From positions 16,120,001 through 16,184,000 of the forward strand of contig OZ316899.1 in NCBI GenBank assembly GCA_973895155.1: 64,000 nt of DNA, read 5' to 3'. Below, piece after piece: positions 12,594 through 24,100 of the stretch. Numbering within the stretch: the first letter of the stretch is position 1; each line of letters begins with the position of its first letter. Both the position numbers and the translations under genes were made by a program. The stretch is from Marsupella aquatica. Lineage: Eukaryota > Marchantiophyta. Below the pieces are notes generated by a model. That model had not been told where the DNA came from. It did not search any database and saw only the letters and a list, made by a program, of their open reading frames with translations.

Positions 12594-12603
12594 CCTTTTT
12601 ATA
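12594..12603 (-). promoter_or_regulatory. TATA box upstream of the LTR ORF
   Basis: TATAAAAAGG on the minus strand lies about 95-100 bp upstream of the ATG at 12495 and about 360 bp inside the LTR start. The placement fits a promoter that would transcribe the LTR ORF directly, even from a solo LTR. Confidence 0.6.
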
Positions 12604-12967
12604 CCTTGAGGGCTTGTCGATCCCCCGACATCTCCTTGTTGCCTATAGGCTGAGCCGTTCACGCTTGTAGTGTACCGGCCACTCTGCCGGTCTGAGTCAC
12701 CACGTGTCAGTGGATGCCTCCCAAAGTTTGTTATACGGACCCGAGGGAGGGGCCCCTCCACGCTTGTAACCCGGGCGTGCGAATGGCGACGCGCCGCCAG
12801 CCCGAACATGAATTCCCCTTATTGACTAATGATTTCCTACTCATAATGGCTACCTAATTACTATCGTTATGCTAATCATAGCGGCCTAAGATACCCGTAA
12901 CACGCATGCTAAGCACGGTTTAGACTGAATTACTCATTACTCGTCGTACCGGCGGCGTCACACAAGG

Positions 12968-13515
12968 AGTTTTACTTGCAATTTCAATCATGGGCCTAGA
13001 GATTGGGAGTCATCAGTATCTCAGATAAACATACAAAATTGGCACCATAACCAACTTACAAGGTTGGCAGTGATTTCAGAGAGACTTGCCAACTGTCAAA
13101 AAAGCCAAGTCTGTAAAGACACAATATCCGACCTTATCAGGGTATGTGACTGTGTCATTGACAATTTTCTCAGTGAGTAACAAACCAGGGTCCAAAACAT
13201 CAACCTACAAACATTTTCAAAAATATAGCTAGCAACCTCGCTAGCAAAACTGATCAGCCAATATCTGGTGTTCTATAAATAAATTAAAGAGCACTCCATA
13301 TGGAGTGTAAATAGAATCTCTCCCTACCAGCACACAAAAATGTCTACTTCCAATGATACTTACATATATATTAAAAACCAATGAAAACCTTAAATTAAAA
13401 CCAAACCTCACTCTAAAGTGGACAATATCAAACCTCAACTCCCCTTTGGATCAGATTGGAAACTTCAGCGACAATTAAAATAAGTCAACTACTTGACTAC
13501 ATCCAAAGTCTCTAG
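12968..13515. other. 3' flank of the transposase relic, AT-rich
   Basis: No gene was found. The stretch lies downstream of the SWIM transposase relic and probably belongs to the same old element. It contains one copy of an 18-bp palindrome at 13228-13245 that recurs near the other parts of that relic. Confidence 0.45.
13228..13245. repeat. 18-bp palindrome GCTAGCAACCTCGCTAGC
   Basis: One of six related palindromic sites in the window (others at 32009, 61290, 61499, 61669 and 61965). All lie in or beside the pieces of the SWIM transposase relic. Confidence 0.6.
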
Positions 13516-13517
13516 GT

Positions 13518-13615
13518 TCAAATGGTAAATATTCTTGTAACCCAAAGAATATGTTTGCAAGACATGTAAGGCTTTCCATGTGAATGTTGCTTATAGAAAT
13601 CCTCATAGGAGCAAC
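13518..13615 (-). pseudogene. SWIM transposase relic, C-terminal piece
   Basis: Read from 13615 leftwards, this continues the minus-strand frame that stops at the right edge of the Ty3 element (30535). Removing the element and one ATTGG copy joins the two without loss of frame. The piece encodes QCCSYEDFYKQHSHGK followed by PYMSCKHILWVTRIF and ends at a TGA at 13518-13520. The arrangement C-C ... C-K-H-I is a SWIM zinc-finger signature (CxCxnCxH), which in MULE-like transposases lies C-terminal to the catalytic domain. The rest of the gene is at 30535-33059 and 59203-60781. Confidence 0.7.
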
Positions 13616-16600
13616 ATTGGTGTGACACGGGCAACGTGTCACTTAACCAAACGCAGGTCCTAGATTAGGACTTATACGGTCATTAGGACCGTAGCCATAG
13701 TGTAGAATAGCACAAATAGCCGTCTTTGCCATTATGAATAGATTAGGAGTAGGTTAGTTGACCAAATGATTACAAATTAAGGAAGAGGATTATTACGCTT
13801 GACCGAAGTACGGTGGCGGCGGTGGAGTAAAAATCCATTAGGAGGATCACGCTTGGACCGAGACACCGACTTCAGCTCATTATCAACGACCAAAATGGCC
13901 TTGCCCTCTCACAATCGAGCTCACTCTGGCACCTCCATAAGAGCGGAGTCGATGGCGCTATGGGCCATTTTCTCATTTCTACCTTTCAAAATTCGCGGAC
14001 GCTGCCATTCACTCTCGCCTTTTCTTGAATCAAGCTAACCTTTACGAGGAGATTATCGAGGGATGAGAGCGGATTGTGGCAAGATTTAGTCAGGGCAAGT
14101 AAGGACGCCACCAGCAAGCGGACCGGCCGGGCGGGAACGCGGACTCGACGAACCAGACTACAAAGGTTAGTATGACCCTTACAGCCTTGGGATTTTGGAC
14201 CTTGTTTGGCGAGGTTGGTGCTAAGTTCTCCGAGACTTACTGGTACTCTTGCCCCGAGAAAGCCGCTCACGAACAAAGATATGCAAAGCTGGTGACCAAG
14301 GTAGCAAAGGTTAACTGTGAGAAGAAGACAGCCGTCACCAAGGATTCCAGTTACAACGAGCTATGGGATTACATCACCGTGCTATATATCAGTGAGAAAG
14401 GGTTCAGATCGGTGGCAGAGGCAATTCTTGAAGTTCTCGCGAAGTTTCTTTAGGCTGAGGGGCAGCCAGAGACTGACTCCAACGGAGTTTGACAAGATTC
14501 CAGGATACATCAACCAGCAGATTACAGCCAAGAAGCGTGAAGAAGACATCAGCAGACAACGGGAAGTGGCGCGTAACCTTACGTTCCTCGGGGAAAGCTC
14601 CAACGCTTTCAACTGGGATATGGCTACCCTGACACCACCCCCAGCCCCTCAGCCGATGACCACCGGTGTACCACCAAACCGGTCCCAAGTCCGTCCCGTG
14701 AACAACACCGAGTGTTCCTCGGGTTCCGAGCGTGCTAGTCCGCAGCTTGAGCAGCGTTCTTGGAAGCGGTCAAGGACGACGCCGGCCCCCGAATCGACAA
14801 CAAAAACTAACGCCACCCTTGTACCTGCCCCGGCGAATCCCCCGACCAACTAGACCCAACGGCCCGCGGATAATCCAAAGTCTAACTTATTACAGGTAAT
14901 CCGCGTCCCTGAGGTAGTCTGGATCGTGATCAAGAAACTCGACCATGCGGACTATCTCAAGGAGCATCAGTTGGAGCAGTTTGCTCACTTGCTATGGAGA
15001 CCGTGCGCAGCCGGGCCAAAGGAGATTTGTGAGTTCATCTCCAATTTTGACATTGACGCATCGACCACCAAGGTTTTAGGACAAACCTTATCACTCACGG
15101 AGCATCGGCTAGCACAGATCTTCTGCCTGCCAACTGGGCCGGTGTCAGTTGAACTCCAAATTCGGGATAAGGAGTATACACCTCGGCACTTCAAACCCAA
15201 GGGCAAGACAGACAACGGATACAAGCAGGGGTCATGCACCAACTTAATCTGTATGGAGCGGCTTAACTTCATACGGACTACCCTACACATGATTGAGCCA
15301 CGATCCGAGATCTCCCTCTGCACGATCGTACAGGTGGAACAGTACAAACGGCAGAACTGGGCCCAATTCTTTTACTGGAGGTTCTCGGGGGAGCTTAAGC
15401 GGGCCCAGGGAGGTATGGCTATCGGGGGGAAAACTTACCTAGGAAGTCATATCGCCATCATCCTCGCCTGGTACAAGGCACGGCGGGAGGCCAGGGGAAA
15501 GAATATGGCCACGTGAGCCCCGACTAATGTCACCCCCACTTCGGAGGAGGATACCCCGAGTGAGCGGACTACCGCGCCTCGGGCAAACCCCAAGCCGGAG
15601 GCCCCGACTAATACTCCGTCACCTCCCCGGGTTGAAATTCCGCCGCCCCCTTCCGTCAAGCCTCCGCTATCCTCGGTACAACCACCTCCAATCCCTCCAC
15701 CACCTGAAGTGTAGAGTAGGGTTTAGAGTAAGAATAACTATTCTTCTCTTTAATAGCCTAGATTCGTTCCCGTTAAGAGCTATTGAGACCTAAAAGATTG
15801 TAATATTATACTTTGAGTACTTTTGAGTAACATACTCAGGTTACAAGCCTTTTTAACATGCTCAGGTTTATGGAAGGAATTTTATGATACTTCCATGAAA
15901 GGTATGACGTTTGTATCGTCCATAGTGCAATCAAAAAGGGGTAAAAAGTGTTAAACAAAACCAAAAGCCAGCGGCGTGAAAACTGATAGAAGGCGAGTTA
16001 TAGATGGAAATACACCTTATCACTACATAGTAACTCATGACCAGCGGTAGTACATTAAGAATCATCGGTGTAAAAACTCATGTAAAACTGACGCCTACAT
16101 ATCCTCTTCAAACCAGCCATCTTTAGAAAATTATAAAAGATTAGCATAAGGTAGCCCGTATTGATTTTCTGACCTATGTCAAAGCAAGGTGGTACTAATC
16201 ACTCCGAACCAACTTATTCTTTTATTCAATCCATCAGATTGTTCTTTTGGATCTATGCAATTTGTGGAATTCTAGTGGTGAATTTGTATCAGCTCCTTAT
16301 TGAATACAAGAGCTCTATAGTCAACACGAATCAATAGGCTTTTGCATGATCTCAAGCATGCGTTTCCAGTCAGCCTACAGGTCAACCAAGCATTACTAGT
16401 CACATCAAACAAATTTTTCTAGTAAGGGATAATCACACACTAAGATTGAATCACAAACCATAGATTACCAAAGATTACTAAAATAGACTTCTCATTGATT
16501 AATTACTTCAAAGAGAAGGAGACTTAAAGTTGAAAGCTAATTTCATGAAAGTCATATTAAGTCTGAGGTTCAAGGAAGAATCTCTCCCTTATATATAAGA

Positions 16601-16828
16601 GAGATCCGCTTGAAAAACTACATGAAAAGACATGCCTTTTCATTATGTAAAAACTAATAAGGTTAACTAGATAAAAATAATTATACTGTGTGAAAGAGGA
16701 GGTCATATCACTTCCTTCCTTTCCTACAAAACATGGAAAATGGTCGGAACAAAGGCGGAAATCAAATTTCCGGTTCAACCTCCTTTTAAATATAAATTCC
16801 GGTTGAACCTGTTTTTACAGAATCCGGT

Positions 16829-18550
16829 TCATCCGTCTTGGTGTTTAACTATGGCTTCAGGAATTTCTGGCTCTTCAGGAATCTCTGGAGTGATATTGGG
16901 AGTAGGTGCTTGGCTTTGGAGGGGTTCTATAACATAGGTCACTCCTGTGGAGGTAGTAACAATGTTGCCAGGGGGAACCGGGTTGGTAGGATACTTGCTC
17001 ATGAGGGAAGTCCAATCGAAAGGTCCGGGAGTGGTGGTACGAATGGTCCCTGAGGAAGAGGTGAAATCAGGAGCAGTAGTATCAAGAGTGGTAGGTTCTC
17101 CTGATAGAGGGGATGGAGAATACTGAACTGGTGTCTCCCCATCATCCTTAGCCCAGATCTGGTGTAACTCATTCATTTGGCCCAAAATCTCCTTCATTGC
17201 ATTCAGGCAGTCCTCAAGTTTATCTCCATAGTCTTGAGAGATACGAATGACAGTAGCAAGGCAAGTAGGATTGGGTACTTTTACAAAGTACTCTCGAAAG
17301 AGTTATGTCTGGACCAAATCTCTACCTCTGGTGTTCAGGAAAGGGTCCAAACGATCCACTAAATCTTCCAGACTCTCAATGGCTTCTTCCTCCTTCTTAC
17401 TCCTCTGTCTTCTCTCTTTCAGCTGGTTTTCACAATCTGTGAGTCTAACAGACTTCTCCTTGAGGTCCTTTTCCATTCTCTCCACCTTCTCCTTGTTGCC
17501 AGCAGTCTGTATTACAGGCTCAAAGTTTGCTACTAATTCTGAGACTGGAACACCTGCTACTCGAGCCATCTTGGCCAGGTTCTGTTCCATGATACCCATC
17601 TTCACTTGTATTGCCTCCATCTCTCGCTGGATGACTGAGAAATGATTCTGAGAGGATTCTGAGAGCGAACCGGAAGTAGGAATAGAGGTGCTGGCCGGTT
17701 GAACCGGATTCCCTCCTAAAGTTAACTTACGGCGCTTGGGAGGTTCAACAACTTGTACCTCTGCTTCCTCTTCATCCTCTTCTGTGTCCTCTACCTTAAC
17801 AATCTCTGGATCTGGGACTCCATAAAGGACATAACTGTTCTTTGTCCCCAAAAGATTCTTCTCCTGTTTGAACAGGACTCCTGCTTGGGCATACAAATGA
17901 ATCACGTAGGAAGACAAGGGGGTGGCCGATTTCCCATTGAGATTAGTTGCCAGCTTCTGTATCACATCATACAGGATGGTAGCCCAAGAAATAGTCTTCC
18001 CCTTGTAGAGGGCAGCAATGATAGTGCTCCCTACTCTCTGGATGACTTGTTTTGGTTTCTCTGGGTATAACAGGGGAACCTGGAAAGCCAATACCCTTCT
18101 CAAGTCTCCATCTATGCACTGATTAACACTCCATCCTTCTTTATCGTCCATCTTTCTTGCAAAGTATTCTATGGTGAGGTTCTCTCCTCGGGGAAGTAGA
18201 CCAGAGCCATCTGTACGCACTTGGTAAGCTTTGCCAATAGCCTCTTTGGTCCAAAGCTTAGGTTGGGCTCTGATGGTATTAGAAAACTCACTTGGGGCTT
18301 CTCCAGTGAGCATCTCTTGGATAACATCTTCACTCTGCCATGCCCAGGTCATCAAAAGTAGGTTGTGGCATCCCATCCTCTCTAGATCAATCCGCAACCT
18401 CTCCTTCTCTTCTGGTCCGGTTGGTAGTACAGGCCTTAGAGGCTTCAAAGCAATAGGTAAATCCTTCCTCTTAGACCGTTGAACCTCGCTTTTGACAGGG
18501 GTAGTGTCCGCCTTCGCCTTCTCAGCAGATTGGGGTCTCTGGTTCCTCAT
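16829..18550 (-). pseudogene. LTR-borne ORF, family 4
   Basis: The ATG at 18550 opens a 415-codon frame (MRNQRPQSAEKAKADTTPVK), interrupted by a TAA at 17303-17305 and then open in the same frame to 16829. It has a basic N-terminus; a domain with KLWTKEAIGKAYQV and a later GWSVNQCIDGDLRRVLAF; then TISWATILYDVIQKL; an acidic E/D run followed by PPKRRKL, possibly a nuclear signal; a coiled coil around residues 310-400; and a Pro/Thr-rich tail. WTKEAI matches WSKEAI in the LTR at 33069-59202 and LSLTEHRL in family 2. The similarity is distant but in the same order. Confidence 0.6.
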
Positions 18551-18582
18551 GGTGGCTCAACCGGTTCTCGTTAAGGTGAAAT

Positions 18583-18628
18583 CCGGTTCAGAGCGGAAGC
18601 CGGTTCAGAGCGGAAGCCGGTTCAAACG
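18583..18628. repeat. 17-bp tandem repeat of CCGGTTCAGAGCGGAAG
   Basis: Two full copies (18583-18599 and 18600-18616) and a partial third lie just upstream of the ATG of the family 4 ORF. CCGGTT(C/G)A also recurs at about 16769, 16797, 16822, 18560, 18896, 19021 and 19064, so it is a motif of this LTR and may be a regulatory or binding site. Confidence 0.6.
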
Positions 18629-20998
18629 TCTGGCCTTCCTTCTCCAAGATCGAAGCCTATTTACTTCCCCAGCCTTCCCTCCCTCTTCAGGATTAGGCTG
18701 CCACCTTACACGATTCAGTCAATTCTCTCCTATACCATGCACTCACAGAGTTATCAAGAATGGTCCTCTCATCCGGACCAAAGACCCTCAACCAGACAGA
18801 AGAGATTCCTCACACTACAGCGTCGTCTCATCACTATTCGCTTGGGAGCTCAAGACTTACTTCGTTCAGCCTTGAGAGGTGTGAGGAGAGGAAAGCCGGT
18901 TCAGCCTATTTTGGTCTCAGATTTGGCTACAGGCTGATCCAAGACTTATGGTTTAATGGTTAAGCCGCTCCTTGCATTGAGATCCTCCGGTGGAATGGAC
19001 CGGACTTAGATCATTAGGGAAACCGGTTCCACGGGTTGGGGAGGTTAAAACGGCTTTCTTCTGTCGAACCGGCCATCTCAACCAAGCAACTTTTCCGGTT
19101 AGCACCTTAAAGTGCTCATAGGAGGCTAACAGGTCTAAAAGGTCATAAGAGTTAGTGTTTCCAAGGGTTAAAATTTTAAAATTTCCCTTATTTCTCCTTT
19201 TACCAAATAAACATCATCTCACATGAAGAAACCTTCCCCTCCCCATTGCAGACTACGGAGGAGCTCACCACCCCACCCGAGGAACCATCGGTACCCGAGA
19301 GGATGGAGGACTACCAAGTAGCCCCGGGGACCATGGCCTACGACCTGGTCCAGAAGTTTAGTCAGACTCTGTTAGGGGAGCTGGCAACGTACATCGGACA
19401 ATAAGTCTTGATGTACTTTCAACCAGCCTTCTTCATGTTAGAGCACCAACCACGGATTGTAAGCCGCTTGGAGGAAGAACTCATGGCGAAGGGGAACAAG
19501 ATCGGGCGCCTCCAAATGCTGGTAGAACACCTCAAGGAGGAGGCCACTACCCGCCGTGAGGAGTTAGCCCGCACCGTCAAACAGCGGGACGGACTAACCC
19601 ACGAGTTGAGCGGGGCGCAAATGGATCTCAAGAAGCTGGACGATAGCATGCTTAAGCTACGCTCAGAATCCTCAGCTCGGGTTACCAGCCTGACCGACCT
19701 CAACAACCAATTCCTATAGGCAGCTCTACAGGTGGCTAGTCTCTCCGCCGAACGGGATAAATTGCTGGCGCAAGACCAGGCCTAGCGTGACTCCATTAAC
19801 CAGCTCAACCTGGAGGTAGCACGGCTCCAAGCAGAGGCCGATGAGGCGGCAAACAAGGCAGAGGAGGCGGTATGGGATAACAAGGCCTTGCAGGACCGCG
19901 TTACTCTGCTCGTCCTCCAGCGGGCAAGACCTGGGCCCACCTCTGATCAAGGCGGCTCAAGGTCTCGCCCCGACAAGGGGAAAAACCCTGGCCCAACCAC
20001 AACACGCACGTAAGGGGTGGTTATCAGAGGGTCTGAGCAGGCGCCGCACGGGGCAGTTGAGTCAGTAGCATCTGTCTGATTAGGCTTAATGACAGAAGGG
20101 TTGTCATTAGGCGCTGATTAGGGGCACAGTAGGAAGAATTAGGATAGGATCAGTTAGGATCAGCCAACGTAGGATAGAGTCCATCAATGGACTAGATTTT
20201 GGTCAGTAGACTTAGCTGCTGCCACCCCAGTCAGCGTCCCTGCCGCCGAGGGTCAACCGGTCAGAGGAGTGCGGCCAGTTAGTCAGAAGGTAGTTAGTCA
20301 ATAGGCATTACCCCGGAAGGTAGTATCTTCCGGTTCCCTTCCACAACCATAGTATTTAGGCTTCCCCTTCCACTGTGGGAGGGGGGAGAGGGCTTAGTTA
20401 TCTCAGCGCAAGAAAAGGCAAGGCACAGGGAGTCCCGGCCTGAGCAGGGTCAGAGTGCACTAAGGAGTGAGAGCCAGAGTCGAGCTTGTTGGGCAAGCAC
20501 GGGGCGGGGCCTTGGAGAGACTGGGCATCGACTGCCGTTAGGCCTGCTGACCCCCTTAGAAGTCGAGTCAACTATGTAAACTGATTTCTTGCTAAGTAAA
20601 TGTAGTCTTTTCCCCCTGATTCTATCGGGTAGCTGGTGTTGTGTATGTTTTGTCTGGGCAAAGGCGTCATTTCAAGGGACGTACTGGGTGCGGACTAATG
20701 GTAGGGATTGCCACCCATTGCATACTACAAGGTTATGTCGCGTCGATGGCTTGAAAGCCCCAAGCCGGGAGTTAGTCCGAGTCACTAACTGTGGGAATAT
20801 TCCAGCGGTGGAAAACAAACATACCTATGGCCAGTACGAGTTGTGTAAGTATTATACCGGTAAGTATATTGACTTAGCCTGACTTAGGGCTAATCGAGGC
20901 CACTACACACCTCCTTGCCCAAACCCTCACCCCTACTGGTGGTCGAGATCGCCCCATGGAACTAAACTGGATTTAAGGCCCGGGTTAGGGGCGCGACA

Positions 20999-21112
20999 TA
21001 CGGCGACCGGTTTTTTGGCGCTAGATGGAGGGGGCACTCATTTCACCTTACGAGTGGAGCCGTGTAGTGAGCTATTAACCTTCGATTTTGTCCTTGACGC
21101 GTAGCAAGGGGC
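20999..21112 (+). promoter_or_regulatory. Leader with possible primer binding site
   Basis: After the LTR end at 20998 comes a short leader before the gag ATG at 21113. TGGCGC at 21016-21021 matches the first six bases of the tRNA-Asp type site used by many plant Ty3 elements, but the following bases do not fit, so it may be decayed or use another tRNA. Confidence 0.3.
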
Positions 21113-24100
21113 ATGCCCCTTACCCGCTCGCATTCTGCGTATTTACAACGGAGCATCAAGTTTGGAAGGAAATACCGCATCTGGTGGGGCGGGGAGCTCG
21201 GCTTCCCAAGCAGGATCGCTTATTGTGATGGGAACCCAAGCACCAGCGGCGGGAGGAACTCCACCAGTTCCACCAGCCCCGCAGGTACCAGGTGCATTGC
21301 GGCCTCCTGCAGCCCAGAATGTGTCGCAGTGATTCAGCCTAAGCCCGATGATTCCAACGCGCTACCTCAGAAGATGGCATTCTCAGTGCTAGAAAAGAAG
21401 ACCACCACTCTACAACAAGCAATTGATAGTGCCAAATCCTTCAGGGAATCGCACTACGCCTCTCAACTTAATAGGAGGACCAAGCATAAGAAGAGCAGGA
21501 GGTATCATACCTTCAGCGATTCCGACTCTGAGTATGACGAGAAGAAAAGGAAGAAAAGACAATGCCATAAAAAGAAGGGGCGGACAAGCTCTTTGTCAGA
21601 CTCTGATTCAGAGTCTAGCAATTCCCTGTCCAGTAGCCCGACATCGACTGGCTCATCCTCCAGCGACACCGAGTCCAATTCTCGTAACCACCGAAGGAAG
21701 AAGGGATCATGGTCAGATACGGGTAAACATAAACCACGATCGAAGGTCATCGCCATGGATCCCAAGGCCGCGGAGGTAGAGAAACTGAATGAAATCACGG
21801 ACCGGCTAAAAGCACTATCGGTGCATTTGGCGGAGAAACCACCTGACAAGAAGAAACCACCGGAAACCCAAGCGCATGCTTGGTGCTCCAAGTGTTATCA
21901 GTCTGGACACGTGGTGCAGGAGTGCCCAAGGTGGAACACTCGTGTACACCAGATAGAGTTGGAGCCTGGTCAATCCAAGCCAGAAGGAAGCACAATGGAG
22001 TACTTTTTTGAAGATCCGGCTGAGGCAGTGTTCCAAATGAGTATGATGGGACCTCGCACTCTGAGCGGCCACAATCCAGGGTTCCATACCCCGTATCCGT
22101 ATCCGGGAAACGGGCGAGGCCCCCAGGTGGTCAGCAATCCAAGTATTCCACCCAAACTCGGAGTTTGGCGGACCCCGGTTTGTTATAATTGCGAGAAACC
22201 TGGTCACTTTGCCCAAGAGTGCACGGAGCAACGGAAGCAAGGGGATGGGAGAGCGATTCCGTTGTGCCAGGTTTGTCAAACCAAAGCACATTCCATGTCA
22301 AACTGCCCCTTGGTCTTAGCTGCGAAGGCCGGAGCCGTCCGAGCTGCTCTACCTGCGGCCCCACCAACTACGGATGCGGTAGTACAAATGGTAACGCTGG
22401 AATGGCAAGACAACTCCACCAGGTGGATCGATCTAATAGAAGCAGTCAAGCAAACGGGAGCGCATGCGGACGCCAAGTGCTACCGCGTCTCTACCCAATC
22501 ATCCCGCAAGAAAGACAAGTATGAAGGACGGGCTCGGAAGGACGACAAGCAAAGAGACATCATCGCGTATAAGCATAGTCCGATGGAACCGAACGAGCAG
22601 GAAGACTACCAGCAAGATAACCCAAAGTTGTTTTACCCGCGAGTAGAGGAGCTGGTCAAAAAGCAATTGGAAGCCTACGAGGCCCAAGAGCACAAAAAAG
22701 CCATTAAAACGGATATTGCCGATGCTAAGGCAGCAGAAAGAGTCGAGGAAGCTAAGACTGCCTTGGAAGCTCAAGTCAAAGAAGCAAAAGCGTTAAAATC
22801 TGCGACCCCATTGACTAACCAATACGACATCAAAAAGGATGTTCAAAACTATGCAACCACGGCCACCGTCGAACAACTGTTGCAGGATAACCCAAAGTAT
22901 CGGCAACAACTCAAGGAGATGCTGATAGGGAAGAGACGGAGACGGCTCCCTTGGGTAAGCACCTTAGCCGACTATATGATGATTTACCAGGACTTAGGGG
23001 CACCTGAGGTTTCTATCGAGATAGCGGGCTGTACTGTTTGGTTTGTACTGGTAGATGGTGGGTCCGGAGTAAATATCATGGCGGAGGAAACTTCCCTGAG
23101 GTTGGGATATACGTCATATCAACCTACGGCCCGCGTCATTCAGTTAGCAAATGGCGCCCAAATCATGCCATTGGGAACGTTGACCAAGATATCCACGTGG
23201 ATTGGGGGCCTCGAGTTTTTTCTAAATTACCTGGTGATGCGACCAGTCCGACCCTCATCTTATCTAGTACTGTTGGGCAGACCCTGGTTATACGGTGCCC
23301 GAGTCGTTACCGATTGGGGAAAGAAGGAGTTACGATTTGGTAACCCGACTATGACGGTGTCATGGAAGGAAGAGGACTATCAGGGTGAAACACCCCAGGG
23401 ACCTGAAGAATATGACTCAGAGGAGGATATCTCAGACAAAGAGGTAAATATGGTGGAGTTAATCTCTTGGCTTGACAAAGAGGAAGTCTTTGGGGTAAAT
23501 GCCACCCGAGAGTCCCATATTCTGAACCAAAACAGACTAGCGGCCCCGACTGAAGTGCCAGGGATGCCAGTAAGTGAAGAATCCCCCGTAATAGTAAGCA
23601 CTATGGAGGTCGCTGGCCAGGGCACCTTGCCGGGTATACCCGAGGAGAACGCTACCAAAGCCACTACTCCTCCCAAAAGAAAGAAAGTTACATGGAGCCC
23701 CAAGGTGCCGTCCGTAATGGAGGAACCCAAGGAGCTCCCCAAAGAGCAGTTGACGGTCTGGGAACCCGTGGTCTATGATGGCACCCAACTCGAGGAATTG
23801 GAAGACCATCTCGACCGGGCCACCAGAGACCATGTGGAGGTAATCCGCAAGGAGCACTATAACAAGTACACCACAAGGAGGGAGAGGACCTTCAACGTGG
23901 GTTATGGCCTACGAGCCCCGGAGGAAAAGGGTATCCAAGAACTCCTATCAGAATATGAGGACGTCTTTGCATGGAGTCATTGAGACCTAACCAGAATTTC
24001 ACCGGCCTACAGTGAACACGTCATTGATCTGAACTTAGGTGCTCATGCTGTCCGAGAGAGACAACAAAGACTAAATCCAAGACATTCCATCTTGGTAAAG

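Larger units (their letters stand above)
8959..12962 (-). mobile_element. Solo long LTR, family 1 (4.0 kb), TSD CAAGG
   Basis: CAAGG at 8954-8958 and 12963-12967 brackets a 4004-bp segment that starts TG and ends CA. Read on the minus strand it opens TGTGACGCCGCC and closes ACGTGACA. These ends resemble those of the full-length element at 13621-30529 (TGTGACACGGG and GCGCGACA). There is no second LTR and no gag or pol next to it, so it is a solo LTR left by LTR-LTR recombination. It contains a large minus-strand ORF with its own TATA box. It lies 653 bp from the full-length element but differs from it at nucleotide level, so it belongs to a different family. Confidence 0.85.
15710..19223 (-). 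mobile_element. Nested solo LTR, family 4 (3.5 kb), TSD TGAAG
   Basis: TGAAG at 15705-15709 and 19224-19228 brackets a 3514-bp segment that starts TG and ends CA. The matching place in the other LTR (28761 onwards) has the uninterrupted sequence with one TGAAG, which proves this is an insertion. There is no gag-pol or second LTR. The minus strand carries an ORF of the same layout as the ORFs in the other long LTRs, so I read it as a solo LTR of a fourth family. A non-autonomous LTR-type element cannot be excluded. Confidence 0.8.
14172..20012 (+). pseudogene. LTR-borne coiled-coil ORF, family 2, 5' LTR copy
   Basis: The ORF starts around 14172 with GFWTLFGEVGAKFSETY, related to FWTQFL in family 1. 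A one-base insertion near 14447 shifts the frame. A TAG at 14851-14853 cuts the Pro/Thr-rich linker. The central domain (14926-15516) has LSLTEHRLAQIFCLPTG, LHMIEPRSEIS and YLGSHIAIILAWY. The nested insertion 15710-19223 then splits the second linker. The coiled coil resumes at 19240 and is broken by TAG codons at 19717 and about 19783. Without breaks the protein would be about 770 residues. The other LTR has its own, different breaks, so the two copies decayed separately. The ATG at 14172 is not kept in the other copy, so the start is uncertain. Confidence 0.65.
13621..20998 (+). repeat. 5' LTR (interrupted by a nested solo LTR)
   Basis: It is the direct repeat of 26674-30529. Homology breaks after the proline-rich codons near 15709 and resumes at 19224, where a 3.5-kb insertion ends. 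Near its 3' end is a weak TATA-like TATTTAG (20353-20359), repeated in the other LTR at about 29883; this could mark the usual U3/R boundary. Confidence 0.9.

Noticed and set aside
15710-19223. The nested segment as a DNA transposon with terminal inverted repeats.
   Set aside because: Ends TGTAGAG and TGTGAGA (reverse complement) are only weakly inverted; TG...CA with a 5-bp duplication fits LTR-type insertion better.
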